A stretch of 64,000 nt of DNA from Salsipaludibacter sp963812245 (GCA_963812245.1 CAWEUK010000004.1:62001-126000); one strand, 5' to 3'. Counted from the first letter of the stretch, positions 44,703 to 54,168 are shown. The notes: generated by a model not told the origin, from the letters alone. A program made the numbers and translations.

Positions 44703-44734
44703 GCGGAGGGGCGCCAATCCCGGCGCCCCTCCGC
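44703..44734. terminator. bidirectional terminator hairpin after pckA
   Basis: GCGGAGGGGCGCC (44703-44715) pairs perfectly over 13 bases with GGCGCCCCTCCGC (44722-44734), loop AATCCC. It sits between the converging pckA and sulfite reductase genes. No T-run, as is common in GC-rich actinobacteria. Confidence 0.75.
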
Positions 44735-44857
44735 CAACTGCCCCCGGCAGTGGTCAGGTGTGGCTGTTGGGTCGACGTCCGGCGCGCGTGCCGCGTTGGC
44801 TGGCCGGTGGAGTGCTCGGTGCTCGGTCGGTGCCCCTGGTGCTGGTTCGGCTGGCGG

Positions 44858-46723
44858 TCAGGCGCACTCGGACTCGCCCAGGATCACGGCGAATCCGTTG
44901 TCGGATCCCAGGTCGTTGTAGAAGGCGGGATCCTCGGTGCGCTCGGGCAGGTGCTTGAGGTCCACGATCAGGTTCTCGACGATCTGCTTGCCGCCGATGC
45001 GATCGACGTACTCCCACAGGGCCTCGTCGTCGTGGCGGTTGGAGCGGTAGTCGGCGATGATGCGGCTGGCGGCCACCGGCGCATTCCTGGCCGGCACGTT
45101 CGTGACGTAGGAGCCGAACCTTGCGCCGCCCTGCTCCACGTGGCCGCCCAGCCAGATGCGGTACGCGGGAGCCTCGTTGCCGTCGCGGTCGCGCTTGGCC
45201 ATGCCCGAGAATCCCAGGTCCCATGCCTGGTGCTGCCCGCACGAGTTGGGGCAGCCAGAGATGTTGACCTGCACACCATCGGTGGTGTCCAGCCCGTCGG
45301 TGGCCAGTCGTCGCGACACCGCGTCGCCAAGGCCGCGGGACGCCGTGATGGCGAGATTGCAGGTCTCGGCACCGGGGCACGACACCACGTCACCCGCCTT
45401 CTCGGCGAACGGCTTGTCGAGTTCGTGCGCGGCCAGCGTGGCCCACACCACGGGCAGGACCTCGGCAGGGACGTCACGGAACACCACGTTCTGGCGAATG
45501 GTGAGTCGTGCATCGTCGAGGTCGTTGGTGGCCATCATGGCTGCCAGCGCCCGCAGTTGGACGATCGTGAGGTCGCCCAGGGGCGCGGAGGCGAAGACGG
45601 CGAACGCGCGCCCGTCGCGCTGGCGGGTCACGTTCGCATCCAGCCACGCCAGGTAGCGCCGGTGTGCGTCCGGCACCTGGGCCAACGCGTCCGGCAGCGC
45701 CACCGGCGCGGTTGCCGCGGTGGCCTCGTCGACGTGGGGGTGCAGGGCCACCGTGGACCGCAGACCCGTGGCCAGCACCTCGTCGCGACGCGCCTTGACC
45801 CGTGCGATGAACTCCTCCTCACCCAACTTCTTGACCAGGAACTTCATGCGTGCCCGGACGCGCTTCTCGCGTTCACCGAGCAGTTCGAACAGGTCCAGCA
45901 CCGCGATGCAGGTCGGCAGCAACTGGTCGGCCGGGGTGAAGTCCTCCAACTCCACGGCTTCCCGGGGTGCCGACCCCAGCCCACCGCCGAGCACGATGCG
46001 GAATCCCGGGGCGCCGTCGGGGCCGACTGCCGGTCGCACGCCGATGTCGTGGATGCCGGTGGCGGCATCGTCGGTCTCGGTGGCCGAGAACGCGATCTTG
46101 AACTTGCGGGGCAGCAACTGGTAGCTGGGGTGGCGCAGCAGGTGCCGGGTCGTCTCGGTCGCCGTGGCCTGCAGGTCGATGACCTCGTCGGGATGGATGC
46201 CCGCCAGTGGCGACATGGTCACGTTGCGGATGGCATTGCCGCAGGCCTCGCGCGTGGTCAGTCCGGATGCGGCGATGACACGGAGGACATCGGTGACGTC
46301 GGACCGCTCGATGCGGTGGTACTGGATGCACTGGCGCGTGGTGATGTGGGCGACGCGCGGCGGCGCCCATCGTTCGGCGATGACGGCCAGGGCTGCCAGT
46401 TGGACGGCGTTCACCCGACCCATCGGCACCTTGACCCGGATCATGTGCGTGTCGGTCGACTGGCGGATGCCGTAGACACCGAAGAACAGCCGTTGCGGCT
46501 TGAACTCGTCCTCGCTGATGCGGCCCGCCGCGACGTCGGCGATCGTCGCCTCCAGTTCGTCGATCTCGGCAAGATCGCCCCAACCGTCGACCGGGAGGTC
46601 TGCGGGGGTGAGCGTGGCGGGATCCAGGTCCCGGGGAAAGAGGTCGTCCGCGATCGCGTCGACGTCGATGGGTGACGGCATGTCGGTGGGGACCTGGTCG
46701 GTCGGGGTGTCGAGCAGTGTCAT
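44858..46723 (-). CDS. sir: assimilatory sulfite reductase, ferredoxin type
   Basis: Siroheme/[4Fe-4S] hemoprotein that reduces sulfite to sulfide with six electrons. It has 621 residues, slightly above the usual 550-580 because of an N-terminal tail. The cluster/siroheme ligands are in CPGAETCNLAITASRG and GCPNSCGQHQ, and the siroheme-binding basic residues in RVAHITTRQCIQYHRIE. The arrangement is that of actinobacterial SirA/NirA-like enzymes rather than NADPH-linked CysI. Start ATG 46723 overlaps the siroheme synthase stop (ATGA). With APS reductase and siroheme synthase it forms a self-contained cys operon. Confidence 0.9.
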   Translation of the reverse strand: MTLLDTPTDQVPTDMPSPIDVDAIADDLFPRDLDPATLTPADLPVDGWGDLAEIDELEATIADVAAGRISEDEFKPQRLFFGVYGIRQSTDTHMIRVKVPMGRVNAVQLAALAVIAERWAPPRVAHITTRQCIQYHRIERSDVTDVLRVIAASGLTTREACGNAIRNVTMSPLAGIHPDEVIDLQATATETTRHLLRHPSYQLLPRKFKIAFSATETDDAATGIHDIGVRPAVGPDGAPGFRIVLGGGLGSAPREAVELEDFTPADQLLPTCIAVLDLFELLGEREKRVRARMKFLVKKLGEEEFIARVKARRDEVLATGLRSTVALHPHVDEATAATAPVALPDALAQVPDAHRRYLAWLDANVTRQRDGRAFAVFASAPLGDLTIVQLRALAAMMATNDLDDARLTIRQNVVFRDVPAEVLPVVWATLAAHELDKPFAEKAGDVVSCPGAETCNLAITASRGLGDAVSRRLATDGLDTTDGVQVNISGCPNSCGQHQAWDLGFSGMAKRDRDGNEAPAYRIWLGGHVEQGGARFGSYVTNVPARNAPVAASRIIADYRSNRHDDEALWEYVDRIGGKQIVENLIVDLKHLPERTEDPAFYNDLGSDNGFAVILGESECA

Positions 46724-48414
46724 GACGCGACCTTCGTGGATGCGGGTGACGCGGTGGGTGCCGTCGCCACGATCTGTGCGGGCGAGGGGGCGTGGGGGAT
46801 CGAGGTGCCGGGCATCGAGGTGTGGGGTCCGGTCTCGAGCCCGGCGGCGTGCGCCCCGCCGTGGGGTGTGCGTGCGTCGTGCGACGACGTCGTGGCGCGG
46901 TCGGAAGTCGTGACCAGGCCGTCCTGCAGCAGGGCGCCGACACCGACCACGTCCCCGACGACGATCGTGGCGGGCGAGCCGATCCCATGACGATCGAGGT
47001 CGGCAGGCAGGTCGGCCAGGTTCGAGTGCACCACGCGTTGGCGTGGCGTCGTCGCCCACTGGATGGCTGCGGCCGGTGTCGTGGCGTCGCGGCCGTTGGC
47101 CACCAGGCGGGCGCAGATGTCGGGTGCGTTGCGCACCCCCATCAGGAACACCAGGGTCCCGTGGAACCGCGCCAACGCGTCCCAGTCGATCTGGGATGCC
47201 GACTTGGTGGGGTCTTCGTGGCCGGTGATGAACGCCACGCCGGTGGCCAAGCCGCGGTGTGTGACCGGGATTGCCGCGGCTGCCGGTCCGGCGATGGCCG
47301 AACTGACACCGGACACGATCTCGAACGGAATGCCGGCGGCACGACAGGCCAGGGCCTCTTCGCCGCCACGTCCGAAGACGAACGGGTCGCCGCCCTTGCA
47401 CCGGACGACCGCCTTGCCCTCGCCGGCTGCAGTCACCACGAGTTGGGTGATCTCGCGCTGCGTCCAGGTCCGCTCGCGGCAACTGCGATCGGGGTTCTTG
47501 CCCACGCGGATGATCTCGGCCGTGGTCGGGACCAACTGCAGCAGCCGCGGGTCGGCCAGTCGGTCGATCGCAACGATGTCGGCGGTCGCCAGGAGTGCCG
47601 CGCCACGCAGGGTCAGCAGACCGGGGTCACCCGGGCCGGCACCGACCAGGTGCACCCAGCCGGGATGGGCTCCCTGGAGTCCCAGTCCCGCGGTTCGGAG
47701 CACGTCGATGGTCATGCGACTGCCTTCGTGGCCGGGGTGGGGAGGGGAGTGGGCGGGGGCGGTCGCGGTCAGCAGGGTGGTCACGACGTGGTCGACCACG
47801 GCCTGTCGTCCGTGGGTCCGCACCATGTCGGCGAGCCCGTGCACGTCACCGACTGCCAGCGCCCAACGGGCCGCCCACTCGTCGAACGCAACCGGCCGAG
47901 GTCCCACGACCTCGCGTGCCGTGGCGGCAGCGGCGACGACGTCACCGTGCTCGGGCCCCAGCAGCGACTCGAGTTCCTCGCGGTACCGACGCGCGAGCGC
48001 CGGCGCCGAGCCGCCCGTGGAGATGGCGATGCGCAGGTCACCGCGCCGCACCAGGGCGGGCTGGGCGAAGTCGGTGTGGTCGAGGTCGTCGAGAACCGAC
48101 GTCGTGACGTGCCGTTCGCGCGACTCCGTCCACAGGGCCTGGACATCGGTGCTGGCATCCTCACGCGTGACGATCGCGATGCGGGCGCCGGCGAGGTCCC
48201 CCGACTGCCAGTCCCGCTGGAGCAGGGTGGCGCGTCCTGCGGCTGCGGCCACACCGTCGACCAGTGGCGGGCTGGGTGCGGGCGTGATCACCGTGACGGT
48301 GGCACCGGCGGCCAACAGGGCGTCCAGTCGAGTGACGGCCTCGCGACCTCCGCCCACCAGGACGGCGGGCTGGTCGTGCAGGTCGAGGGCGACGACGTAG
48401 CCGAACGTGCTCAT
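46720..48414 (-). CDS. cysG: siroheme synthase: precorrin-2 dehydrogenase + uroporphyrinogen-III methyltransferase
   Basis: A 564-residue fusion that makes the siroheme needed by the next gene product. The N-terminal part (about 1-200) is a Met8/SirC-type NAD-dependent dehydrogenase with AVLVGGGREAVTRLDALLAAG. The C-terminal part (about 250-480) is a SUMT methyltransferase with VGAGPGDPGLLTLRG, IRVGKNPD and VVRCKGGDPFVFGRGGEE. An 80-residue Ala/Thr/Pro/Ser tail follows and is probably disordered. Whether the first domain also inserts iron cannot be told. Both ends overlap neighbours by ATGA. Confidence 0.9.
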   Translation of the reverse strand: MSTFGYVVALDLHDQPAVLVGGGREAVTRLDALLAAGATVTVITPAPSPPLVDGVAAAAGRATLLQRDWQSGDLAGARIAIVTREDASTDVQALWTESRERHVTTSVLDDLDHTDFAQPALVRRGDLRIAISTGGSAPALARRYREELESLLGPEHGDVVAAAATAREVVGPRPVAFDEWAARWALAVGDVHGLADMVRTHGRQAVVDHVVTTLLTATAPAHSPPHPGHEGSRMTIDVLRTAGLGLQGAHPGWVHLVGAGPGDPGLLTLRGAALLATADIVAIDRLADPRLLQLVPTTAEIIRVGKNPDRSCRERTWTQREITQLVVTAAGEGKAVVRCKGGDPFVFGRGGEEALACRAAGIPFEIVSGVSSAIAGPAAAAIPVTHRGLATGVAFITGHEDPTKSASQIDWDALARFHGTLVFLMGVRNAPDICARLVANGRDATTPAAAIQWATTPRQRVVHSNLADLPADLDRHGIGSPATIVVGDVVGVGALLQDGLVTTSDRATTSSHDARTPHGGAHAAGLETGPHTSMPGTSIPHAPSPAQIVATAPTASPASTKVAS

Positions 48415-49244
48415 GTCCGACTCCGCACGATGCCGCGTACCGGGTCCACGTGGATGCCGCACTCGGTGCGTTCCGGCTCGTGGGCCCACCGACCGGCGCG
48501 AGGATCCTCACCGGGTGTGACGGGGCGCGTGCACGGTTCGCAGCCCACGGAGCGATAGCCGTGTGCTTCCAGCGGATGGTCCGGCAGATCCAGCGACGCG
48601 CGATGCGCGGCCAGGCGCTCGTCGGTCCACGTGGCCAGGGGCGCGACCTTCACCAGCAGGCGGTCACCTTTTCGGGCGGTGCCCACGACCGGCGTGTCGG
48701 CGCGACCGGCGGTCTGCGCGCGTCGAACCCCGGTGGCCCAGCCGTCCGCCCCGGCCAGCGCTGCCTCCAACGGCAGGCCCTTGCGCAACCGGCAGCAGGT
48801 GTCGGCATCCCGTGCGAACAGCCGGGCGCCGAACAGCCGCGCCTGCGCGTCGACTGCCAGGGACGAGTGAATCGTCACGACGTCGAGGTCCAGCAGCTCG
48901 GCCAGCCGGTCGCGGTGGGCGATGGTCTCGGGGAAGTGCAGGCCGGTGTCCAGGAACAGCACCGGTGTTCCCGGGGCATGGGTGGCGACCAGGTGCAGCA
49001 GCACTCCCGAATCGATGCCGAACGAGGACGTCACCACGAAGGTGGGGATCGACGTTGCGGCCCAGGCCAGGATCTCACCTGCCGAGGCGTCCTCCAGGCC
49101 CGCCGCCGCCGTGGCGACCGTGGCGCGCAGGCGTGCTTCGGCGGTCGGACCGTCGGCCGCGCGCAGATTCGCGCCGGACATGCGCTGGCCACCGACGTCG
49201 ATCGCATCGAGTCGAGGGCTGGCGGGTGCGTGGGCAACGCTCAC
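48411..49244 (-). CDS. cysH: adenosine 5'-phosphosulfate (APS) reductase
   Basis: Reduces activated sulfate to sulfite using thioredoxin. It has 277 residues. The phosphate loop VVTSSFGIDSGVLLHL is followed by the iron-sulfur Cys pairs DTCCRLRK and GCEPCTR and by the catalytic Cys in ERTECGIH. The presence of the two extra Cys pairs means APS rather than PAPS as substrate. I chose GTG 49244 because AGGAG lies nine bases upstream; GTG 49274 is possible. First gene of the cysH-cysG-sir unit. No sulfate adenylyltransferase is in the window. Confidence 0.88.
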   Translation of the reverse strand: MSVAHAPASPRLDAIDVGGQRMSGANLRAADGPTAEARLRATVATAAAGLEDASAGEILAWAATSIPTFVVTSSFGIDSGVLLHLVATHAPGTPVLFLDTGLHFPETIAHRDRLAELLDLDVVTIHSSLAVDAQARLFGARLFARDADTCCRLRKGLPLEAALAGADGWATGVRRAQTAGRADTPVVGTARKGDRLLVKVAPLATWTDERLAAHRASLDLPDHPLEAHGYRSVGCEPCTRPVTPGEDPRAGRWAHEPERTECGIHVDPVRGIVRSRT

Positions 49245-49422
49245 GACGGCATGCTCCTGGGCTGGCTGTGTCACCCAAGAGTGGAGGGTCGGCGTCGATC
49301 TGGCCCACCTCGATGGTGGAAACCGTCGCTACCTCCTCATCCGCCCCGCGTCGGCGCCTCCTCATCCGGGCTGCTCGCCACCGCTTCGCTGGCCCTGCAG
49401 CAGGGGGCCCGTCCGGCCCTGG

Positions 49423-49466
49423 CCGACACGCGGCCGGGGCTCACCCGACACGTGGCCGGGGCTCAC
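49423..49466. repeat. 22-bp tandem duplication over the metF stop codon
   Basis: Units 49423-49444 and 49445-49466 differ at one base and begin CCGACACG[C/T]GGCCGGGG. The metF stop lies in the second unit (49463-49465). The gap 49245-49462 also holds two copies of CGGATGAGGAGG on the minus strand. Confidence 0.8.
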
Positions 49467-50335
49467 ACCATGCGTGGCGCGGCGGCGAGGTTGGCGTGGA
49501 TCTCGCGGGTCGCCGTCGACTTGTTGAGGGTGTAGTAGTGCAACCCGGGCGCACCCATGTCGAGCAGTTCCCGGCACAGCTTGGTTGCCTCCTCGACACC
49601 GACGGCGCGAACTGCGGCCTGGTCGTCGGCGACCGCCTCCAGCCTGGCCACCAGCTCGTCGGGCAGCGGGTAGCCCGACAGTTCGGCGAAGCGTTGCACC
49701 TGTCCCACGTTCGTCACCGGCATGATGCCGGGCACGATCGGTGTCGTACAGCCCAGGTCGGCCAGTTCCTCGACCAGGTCGACGTACTCCTGGGCCCGGA
49801 AGAACAGCTGGGTGATGCCGAAGTCGGCGACCTCGAGTTTCGCGGCCAGGTACGCGCGGTCGCTGGCGTGATCGGTCGATTCGGGGTGGCGCTGGGTGTG
49901 GACCGCCACGCCGATCGATGCCTGGTCGCCCATGACCTCGCGGGTCAGCAGGACCAGGTCGAGCGCGTGGTCGAGATCGCCGCGAGGCAGGTCGGGTTGG
50001 TTGCGTGGCGGGTCGCCGCGCAGTGCCAGGATGTTGGTCACACCCAGCTCGAGGTAGCGATTGAGGATGTCGACGAGCTCGGCGCGCGAATGGCCCCAGC
50101 AGGTCAGATGGGCCATCGGGTTGTGGTCGCTGCGCAGGTCGGCGATGACCTCGCGCGTGCGGTCGCGGGTGGATCCGCCAGCCCCGTAGGTGACCGACAC
50201 GAACGAGGGATCCAGCTCGCGAAGTTCCTCCAGGGCGGTCTGGAGGTTGGTCCAGCCCACGTCCGTGCGCGGCGGCATGAACTCGAAGGAGGTCGTGGTG
50301 CCGGCGTCGAGCAGGTCGATGATGCGTGTCGTCAC
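49463..50335 (-). CDS. metF: methylenetetrahydrofolate reductase
   Basis: Flavoprotein that reduces 5,10-methylene-THF to 5-methyl-THF for methionine synthesis. It has 290 residues, the normal bacterial size. Motifs are SFEFMPPRTD with the catalytic Glu, SVTYGAGGSTRDRT, LTCWGHSRAEL and LALRGDPP. GTG 50335 has AGGAGG about nine bases upstream. The end motif GLHYYTLNKS is typical. Together with GlyA and MetH in this window it completes the folate-methionine path. Confidence 0.93.
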   Translation of the reverse strand: MTTRIIDLLDAGTTTSFEFMPPRTDVGWTNLQTALEELRELDPSFVSVTYGAGGSTRDRTREVIADLRSDHNPMAHLTCWGHSRAELVDILNRYLELGVTNILALRGDPPRNQPDLPRGDLDHALDLVLLTREVMGDQASIGVAVHTQRHPESTDHASDRAYLAAKLEVADFGITQLFFRAQEYVDLVEELADLGCTTPIVPGIMPVTNVGQVQRFAELSGYPLPDELVARLEAVADDQAAVRAVGVEEATKLCRELLDMGAPGLHYYTLNKSTATREIHANLAAAPRMV

Positions 50336-50492
50336 GGCCGACTGCCTCCTGGCGATGTGCCAACGGGCGCACGTGGATGTGCGATGCAGGGGGCACGACG
50401 TCGGACTCGACAGTGCGGGCGTCACGGTACACACCTGTCTGGAAGGCGCCCAAACCGAACCATGGGCGCGCGACCATCCATCCCAGCACGAC

Positions 50493-53264
50493 CTACACGT
50501 TCGCCTCGTCGAGCCCCGACGATGACAGGCTGGTCCGGGGGGTCAGCTTCTGGACCCGGATTCGGACGTCTGCGACCACCAGTCCCGACTGCTGCACGAA
50601 CACGGGGTTGAAGTCCACCTCGATGATCTCGGGCAGGTCCTCGACCATGGCACTGACCCTGGCGAGCAGGTCGCGCAGGGCATCCACGTCACCGGGTGGC
50701 GCCCCCCGATAGCCGTCCAGCAGGGGCCGCATGCGCAGTGACGCCAGCATCTCGTCGGTGTCGCGGTCGGTCAGCGGAGTGATCCGGGCCGTGAGGTCGC
50801 CGACCAGTTCCATGTTGTGGCCGCCGGCCCCGGTCACGACCACCGGTCCGAACGAGGGGTGGTGACGCACGCCGACCATCATCTCGACCCCCCCGGCCAT
50901 CTCCTGGACCAGGAACCGCTGGCGCGGTCCCTGTGGATCACGGGAGTCGTGGTCGCGGGGTCCCTCGGCAGCCCGCGGGAAGCGCTCGCGCAGCGTCTCG
51001 ATGGCTGCTGCAGCGGCGCGGGGCGAGCGACGTCCCAGCTCCACCCCACCCGTGGTGGTCTGGCGCAGGACGGGATCCAGCAGCTTGACGGCGACGGGCA
51101 CGCCGAGATGACGTTGCGCCGCGGCCGCCTGGTCGCGTCCCCACACCACGATCGACTGGGGCCGGGGCACGCCGTAGGCGTCCAGGACCTGGCCTGCCTG
51201 TTCCCACGTCAACCAGGCCGCGCTGCCGGACGGATGCTGGACCGGGCCCATGGCCTCGATCACCTGGTCCACGGTGTCGCGAGCCGCAGCGCGATCGATG
51301 TCGTCAGGGGTGACCAACTCGCCCAGCGGCCGGCGCCGCCATTCCGAATGGCGTGCGACGTGGCCCAGCGCCCTGGCGGCCGCCTCGGGAAACGAGAAGG
51401 CGGGGATGCCGGCATCGAGGAGGCCGCTGTGACTCGTGTCGTCCTCCAGGGTGATGGCGATCACCGGCACGTCGGCGTCCACGCGGTCACGCGCCCCGGT
51501 GATCGCATCGACGCCGAACTCGGTGTTCGGTTGCAGGATCGGCACATGGATGGCGAGCAGGATGTCGATGTCCCCACTGGCCCCCATCACCTCCATGGCG
51601 TTGGCGAACTGCTCGTCGGTCGTGCTGACGGCCAGGTCGAGGGGATTCGTGACATGGTGGTGATCGGGCAGCACCGCGGCGAGTCGTGTGCAGGTCTTTC
51701 GCGACAGGCCCACCACGTCCAGGCCCTGGGATTCGCAGGCGTCGGCGGCCAGGACTCCCGGCCCCCCGGCATTGCTGACGATGCCGACACGGCGCCCGCG
51801 CACCCAGGGCACACGGTCCAGGACCATGGCCACGTCGAACATCTCCGGGATGCTGTCCGTGCGGATCACGCCGGTCTGGGCGAACAATGCGTCCACTTCG
51901 ATGTCGCTGGCCGGCGCCTCTCCGTCGGGCAGGACGGTGGCGCGCACACCGGCGTCCGAGCGTCCGGCCTTGACCACGATGATGGGTCGCTGGCGTGACA
52001 CGCGTCGCGCGATGCGGGCGAACTTGCGCGGGTCGCCGAACGTCTCGAGGTAGAGCAGGATCGCCTTGGTGCGGTCGTCGAGTTCCCAGTACTGCAGGAG
52101 GTCGTTGGCACTGATGTCGGCGCGATTGCCCATGGAGACGAACGAGGACAGACCGACGTGGCGGCGCATCGCCATGTCGATGATCGCCATGCCCAACGCG
52201 CCGGACTGGGACGCCACGGCGAACGGGCCCTCGGGCGGCATGGTGGCCGCGAGGCTGGCGTTGAGCGAGACCGCCGGGTCGGTGTTGAGCAGACCCATGC
52301 AGTTGGGGCCGATCAGGCGCAGGCCGTGGGCGTGGGCCAGTGCCAGCAGCTCCTGCTGGCGGGCCTCCCCTTCCGGGCCGGCCTCCGCGAATCCGGCCGA
52401 GATGACGGCCACGGCCTTGCAGCCCAACGCGCCTGCCTCCTCGACCACGTCGTTGACGGCCTCGGCCGGGACGGCGACGACCACCAGTTCCGGGACCACG
52501 GCCAGGTCGGAGAGGCTGGGCGCCACGCTGCGGCGACCGATGCGGCGGGCTGCCGGGTTGACCAGGTGCACCTTGCCGGTGAACTTCGCCGACTGCAGGT
52601 GGCTGATGAGCAGGCCGCCCAGCGTGGTGCTGGACCTCGAGGCGCCGACCAGGGCCACCGAATGCGGCATGAGGAAGCGCGACAGGGCAGCGCGCGCGGC
52701 GCGGCTGTCGGCAACGTCACCGACGGCCAGGAACTCCTCTCCGAGTTCGAGGCCGAGGTCGCTGCGCACGACCGCGTGGTCGGATCGGTCCTGGTGGTCG
52801 AAGCCAAGTTGGCGGATCACCCTGAGCATGGCGGTGTTCTCGGCCAACACGTCACCCGACAGCACGTTGATGCCGGCCTGGTGGGCGGTGACGGCCAGAT
52901 GGCGCACCAGTGCGGTGCCCACGCCCCGGCCCTGGTGGGCGTCCTCGACCAGGACGGCGAACTCGGCCTCGTCGAAGCGTTGGTCGTCGCGAACCCATCG
53001 GGCGACACCGATGATGGTCTCGTCGTCGCCGCGGCCCAGGGTCGCCGCGAGTGCCTGGTGCACGTGGGGATCGAGGTCCACGAACTGGTCGACGTTGTCC
53101 GCGTCCAGTCGGAAGTTGCCGTGGAAGCGCAGTCGACGCGACTCGTCGGACGCGCGGTTCCACATCGCCAGCAGTCGCTGGGCATCGTCCGCGCGCAACT
53201 TGCGGATCTGCACGGTCGTGCCGTCAGGGAGCGCCTGGTCGATGATGAACGGGGTCGCTGGCAT
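50493..53264 (-). CDS. Pat-like protein: GNAT acetyltransferase + NDP-forming acyl-CoA synthetase domain
   Basis: A 923-residue fusion. The N-terminal GNAT domain (about 1-165) has the acetyl-CoA loop EDAHQGRGVGTALVRHL. The middle holds a CoA-binding Rossmann domain (SVALVGASRSSTTLGGLL) and a succinyl-CoA-ligase-like flavodoxin domain, and the C-terminus an ATP-grasp domain (PVAVKLLDPVLRQTTTGGVE). The loop that normally reads S-H-T-G-A-L with the phospho-His is here TVLPDGEAPAS, so the ligase part is probably a sensor, not an enzyme. Pat/PatZ proteins acetylate lysines of acyl-CoA synthetases. ATG 53264 starts at the GNAT domain. Confidence 0.85.
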   Translation of the reverse strand: MPATPFIIDQALPDGTTVQIRKLRADDAQRLLAMWNRASDESRRLRFHGNFRLDADNVDQFVDLDPHVHQALAATLGRGDDETIIGVARWVRDDQRFDEAEFAVLVEDAHQGRGVGTALVRHLAVTAHQAGINVLSGDVLAENTAMLRVIRQLGFDHQDRSDHAVVRSDLGLELGEEFLAVGDVADSRAARAALSRFLMPHSVALVGASRSSTTLGGLLISHLQSAKFTGKVHLVNPAARRIGRRSVAPSLSDLAVVPELVVVAVPAEAVNDVVEEAGALGCKAVAVISAGFAEAGPEGEARQQELLALAHAHGLRLIGPNCMGLLNTDPAVSLNASLAATMPPEGPFAVASQSGALGMAIIDMAMRRHVGLSSFVSMGNRADISANDLLQYWELDDRTKAILLYLETFGDPRKFARIARRVSRQRPIIVVKAGRSDAGVRATVLPDGEAPASDIEVDALFAQTGVIRTDSIPEMFDVAMVLDRVPWVRGRRVGIVSNAGGPGVLAADACESQGLDVVGLSRKTCTRLAAVLPDHHHVTNPLDLAVSTTDEQFANAMEVMGASGDIDILLAIHVPILQPNTEFGVDAITGARDRVDADVPVIAITLEDDTSHSGLLDAGIPAFSFPEAAARALGHVARHSEWRRRPLGELVTPDDIDRAAARDTVDQVIEAMGPVQHPSGSAAWLTWEQAGQVLDAYGVPRPQSIVVWGRDQAAAAQRHLGVPVAVKLLDPVLRQTTTGGVELGRRSPRAAAAAIETLRERFPRAAEGPRDHDSRDPQGPRQRFLVQEMAGGVEMMVGVRHHPSFGPVVVTGAGGHNMELVGDLTARITPLTDRDTDEMLASLRMRPLLDGYRGAPPGDVDALRDLLARVSAMVEDLPEIIEVDFNPVFVQQSGLVVADVRIRVQKLTPRTSLSSSGLDEANV

Positions 53265-53420
53265 GTGGGCGGTGAAGTCCAGTCCGGGTGCCGGACACGG
53301 TAACCCGTGGGGGTCGGTGACGTGCCGGCGGGGGTGGCACCCATCGGCCCCGGCTGCCGGGCAGTGGGCGTCAGTCGCGGCGCGGCCGAGCAGGAGTGGG
53401 CTGACCGCCGTGCGTCGGGC

Positions 53421-53464
53421 GCGGCCACGTTCCTGCGAAGTCGCGGCCACGTTCCTGCGACGTC
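53421..53464. repeat. 22-bp tandem repeat in the pat / 53559 intergenic region
   Basis: Two copies of a 22-mer beginning GCGGCCACGTTCCTGCGA (53421-53442, 53443-53464) and a partial third. The remainder of the 294-base gap 53265-53558 shows a possible -10 TAGTGT at 53522-53527. Confidence 0.75.
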
Positions 53465-53558
53465 GCAGCCACGATGTCGGCGCGACTGCTCGAAGGGGGT
53501 TCGCGTCGGGGGTCGAGCGTCTAGTGTCGATGCTAGGGATATCTGGACAGGACGCCCC

Positions 53559-54167
53559 ATGGCCCGACGATTCGATCGACACGAGGCAACCAGCACCGCG
53601 CGCATCGAGCGTGTCCAGACCCAGGCCGAGAAGTCGAGTGCGGCCCGAGCGGAACCCGATTCCACCGCTGTCGACGTGGAGTCCTACGGCGTCTCCGAAT
53701 CAGAACTGTCGGACCTCCACATCGTCACCGGCGAGGATGAACTGCCCGATGACACCACCGCCCACGTGGTCGTCGCCGCCGACGACGCCGTGGACGCGCT
53801 TGCGGAGGTGTTCAACGCCCGCGATCTCGACGGCGTGATGGAGTTGTGTGGGCCTGACTGCGAGGTTCCCGGGCTGGCGTCCGACGTCACCGGCGTCGGG
53901 CCGGCGCTCGATGACCTGTGGGTGCGTCGGCCCACCGTGAACATGACACGGATGGTGGTCGACGACGTGGCGGTGGGCGTGTTGTGGGAGCGCCTGGGAT
54001 CGGACAGTTGGGCGCCTGTCGGCACCGTGCACCTCGACATCGAGGACGACGAGGTCGTCGTGCTGGAGTTCTCCGAGGCCATGGACATGCTGGACCGTCG
54101 CAACCCGGCTCCACCGGAGTTGGATGATCCGATCTGGGAGGACCCCGACGAGATGCTCCCCGCCTGA
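53559..54167 (+). CDS. NTF2/SnoaL-like fold protein, unknown function
   Basis: A 202-residue soluble acidic protein. The first 70 residues are charged and probably flexible. The rest reads like an NTF2/SnoaL cone fold: helix AVDALAEVFNARDLDGVMEL, then strands LWVRRPTVNMTRMVV, VAVGVLWERLGSDSWAPV and GTVHLDIEDDEVVVLEF. I see no catalytic set, so it may bind a small ligand. ATG 53559 is the first good start; the longer open frame upstream runs through the repeat region. Converges on the pseudopilin genes. Confidence 0.65.
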   Translation: MARRFDRHEATSTARIERVQTQAEKSSAARAEPDSTAVDVESYGVSESELSDLHIVTGEDELPDDTTAHVVVAADDAVDALAEVFNARDLDGVMELCGPDCEVPGLASDVTGVGPALDDLWVRRPTVNMTRMVVDDVAVGVLWERLGSDSWAPVGTVHLDIEDDEVVVLEFSEAMDMLDRRNPAPPELDDPIWEDPDEMLPA

Positions 54168-54168
54168 T

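Noticed and set aside
44750..46675. 641-residue open frame antisense to the sulfite reductase
   Set aside because: It has no recognisable domain and lies entirely over a well supported gene.
49245..49462. SAM riboswitch before cysH
   Set aside because: I looked for SAM-I and SAM-IV core motifs in the leader and did not find them; only short repeats are visible.
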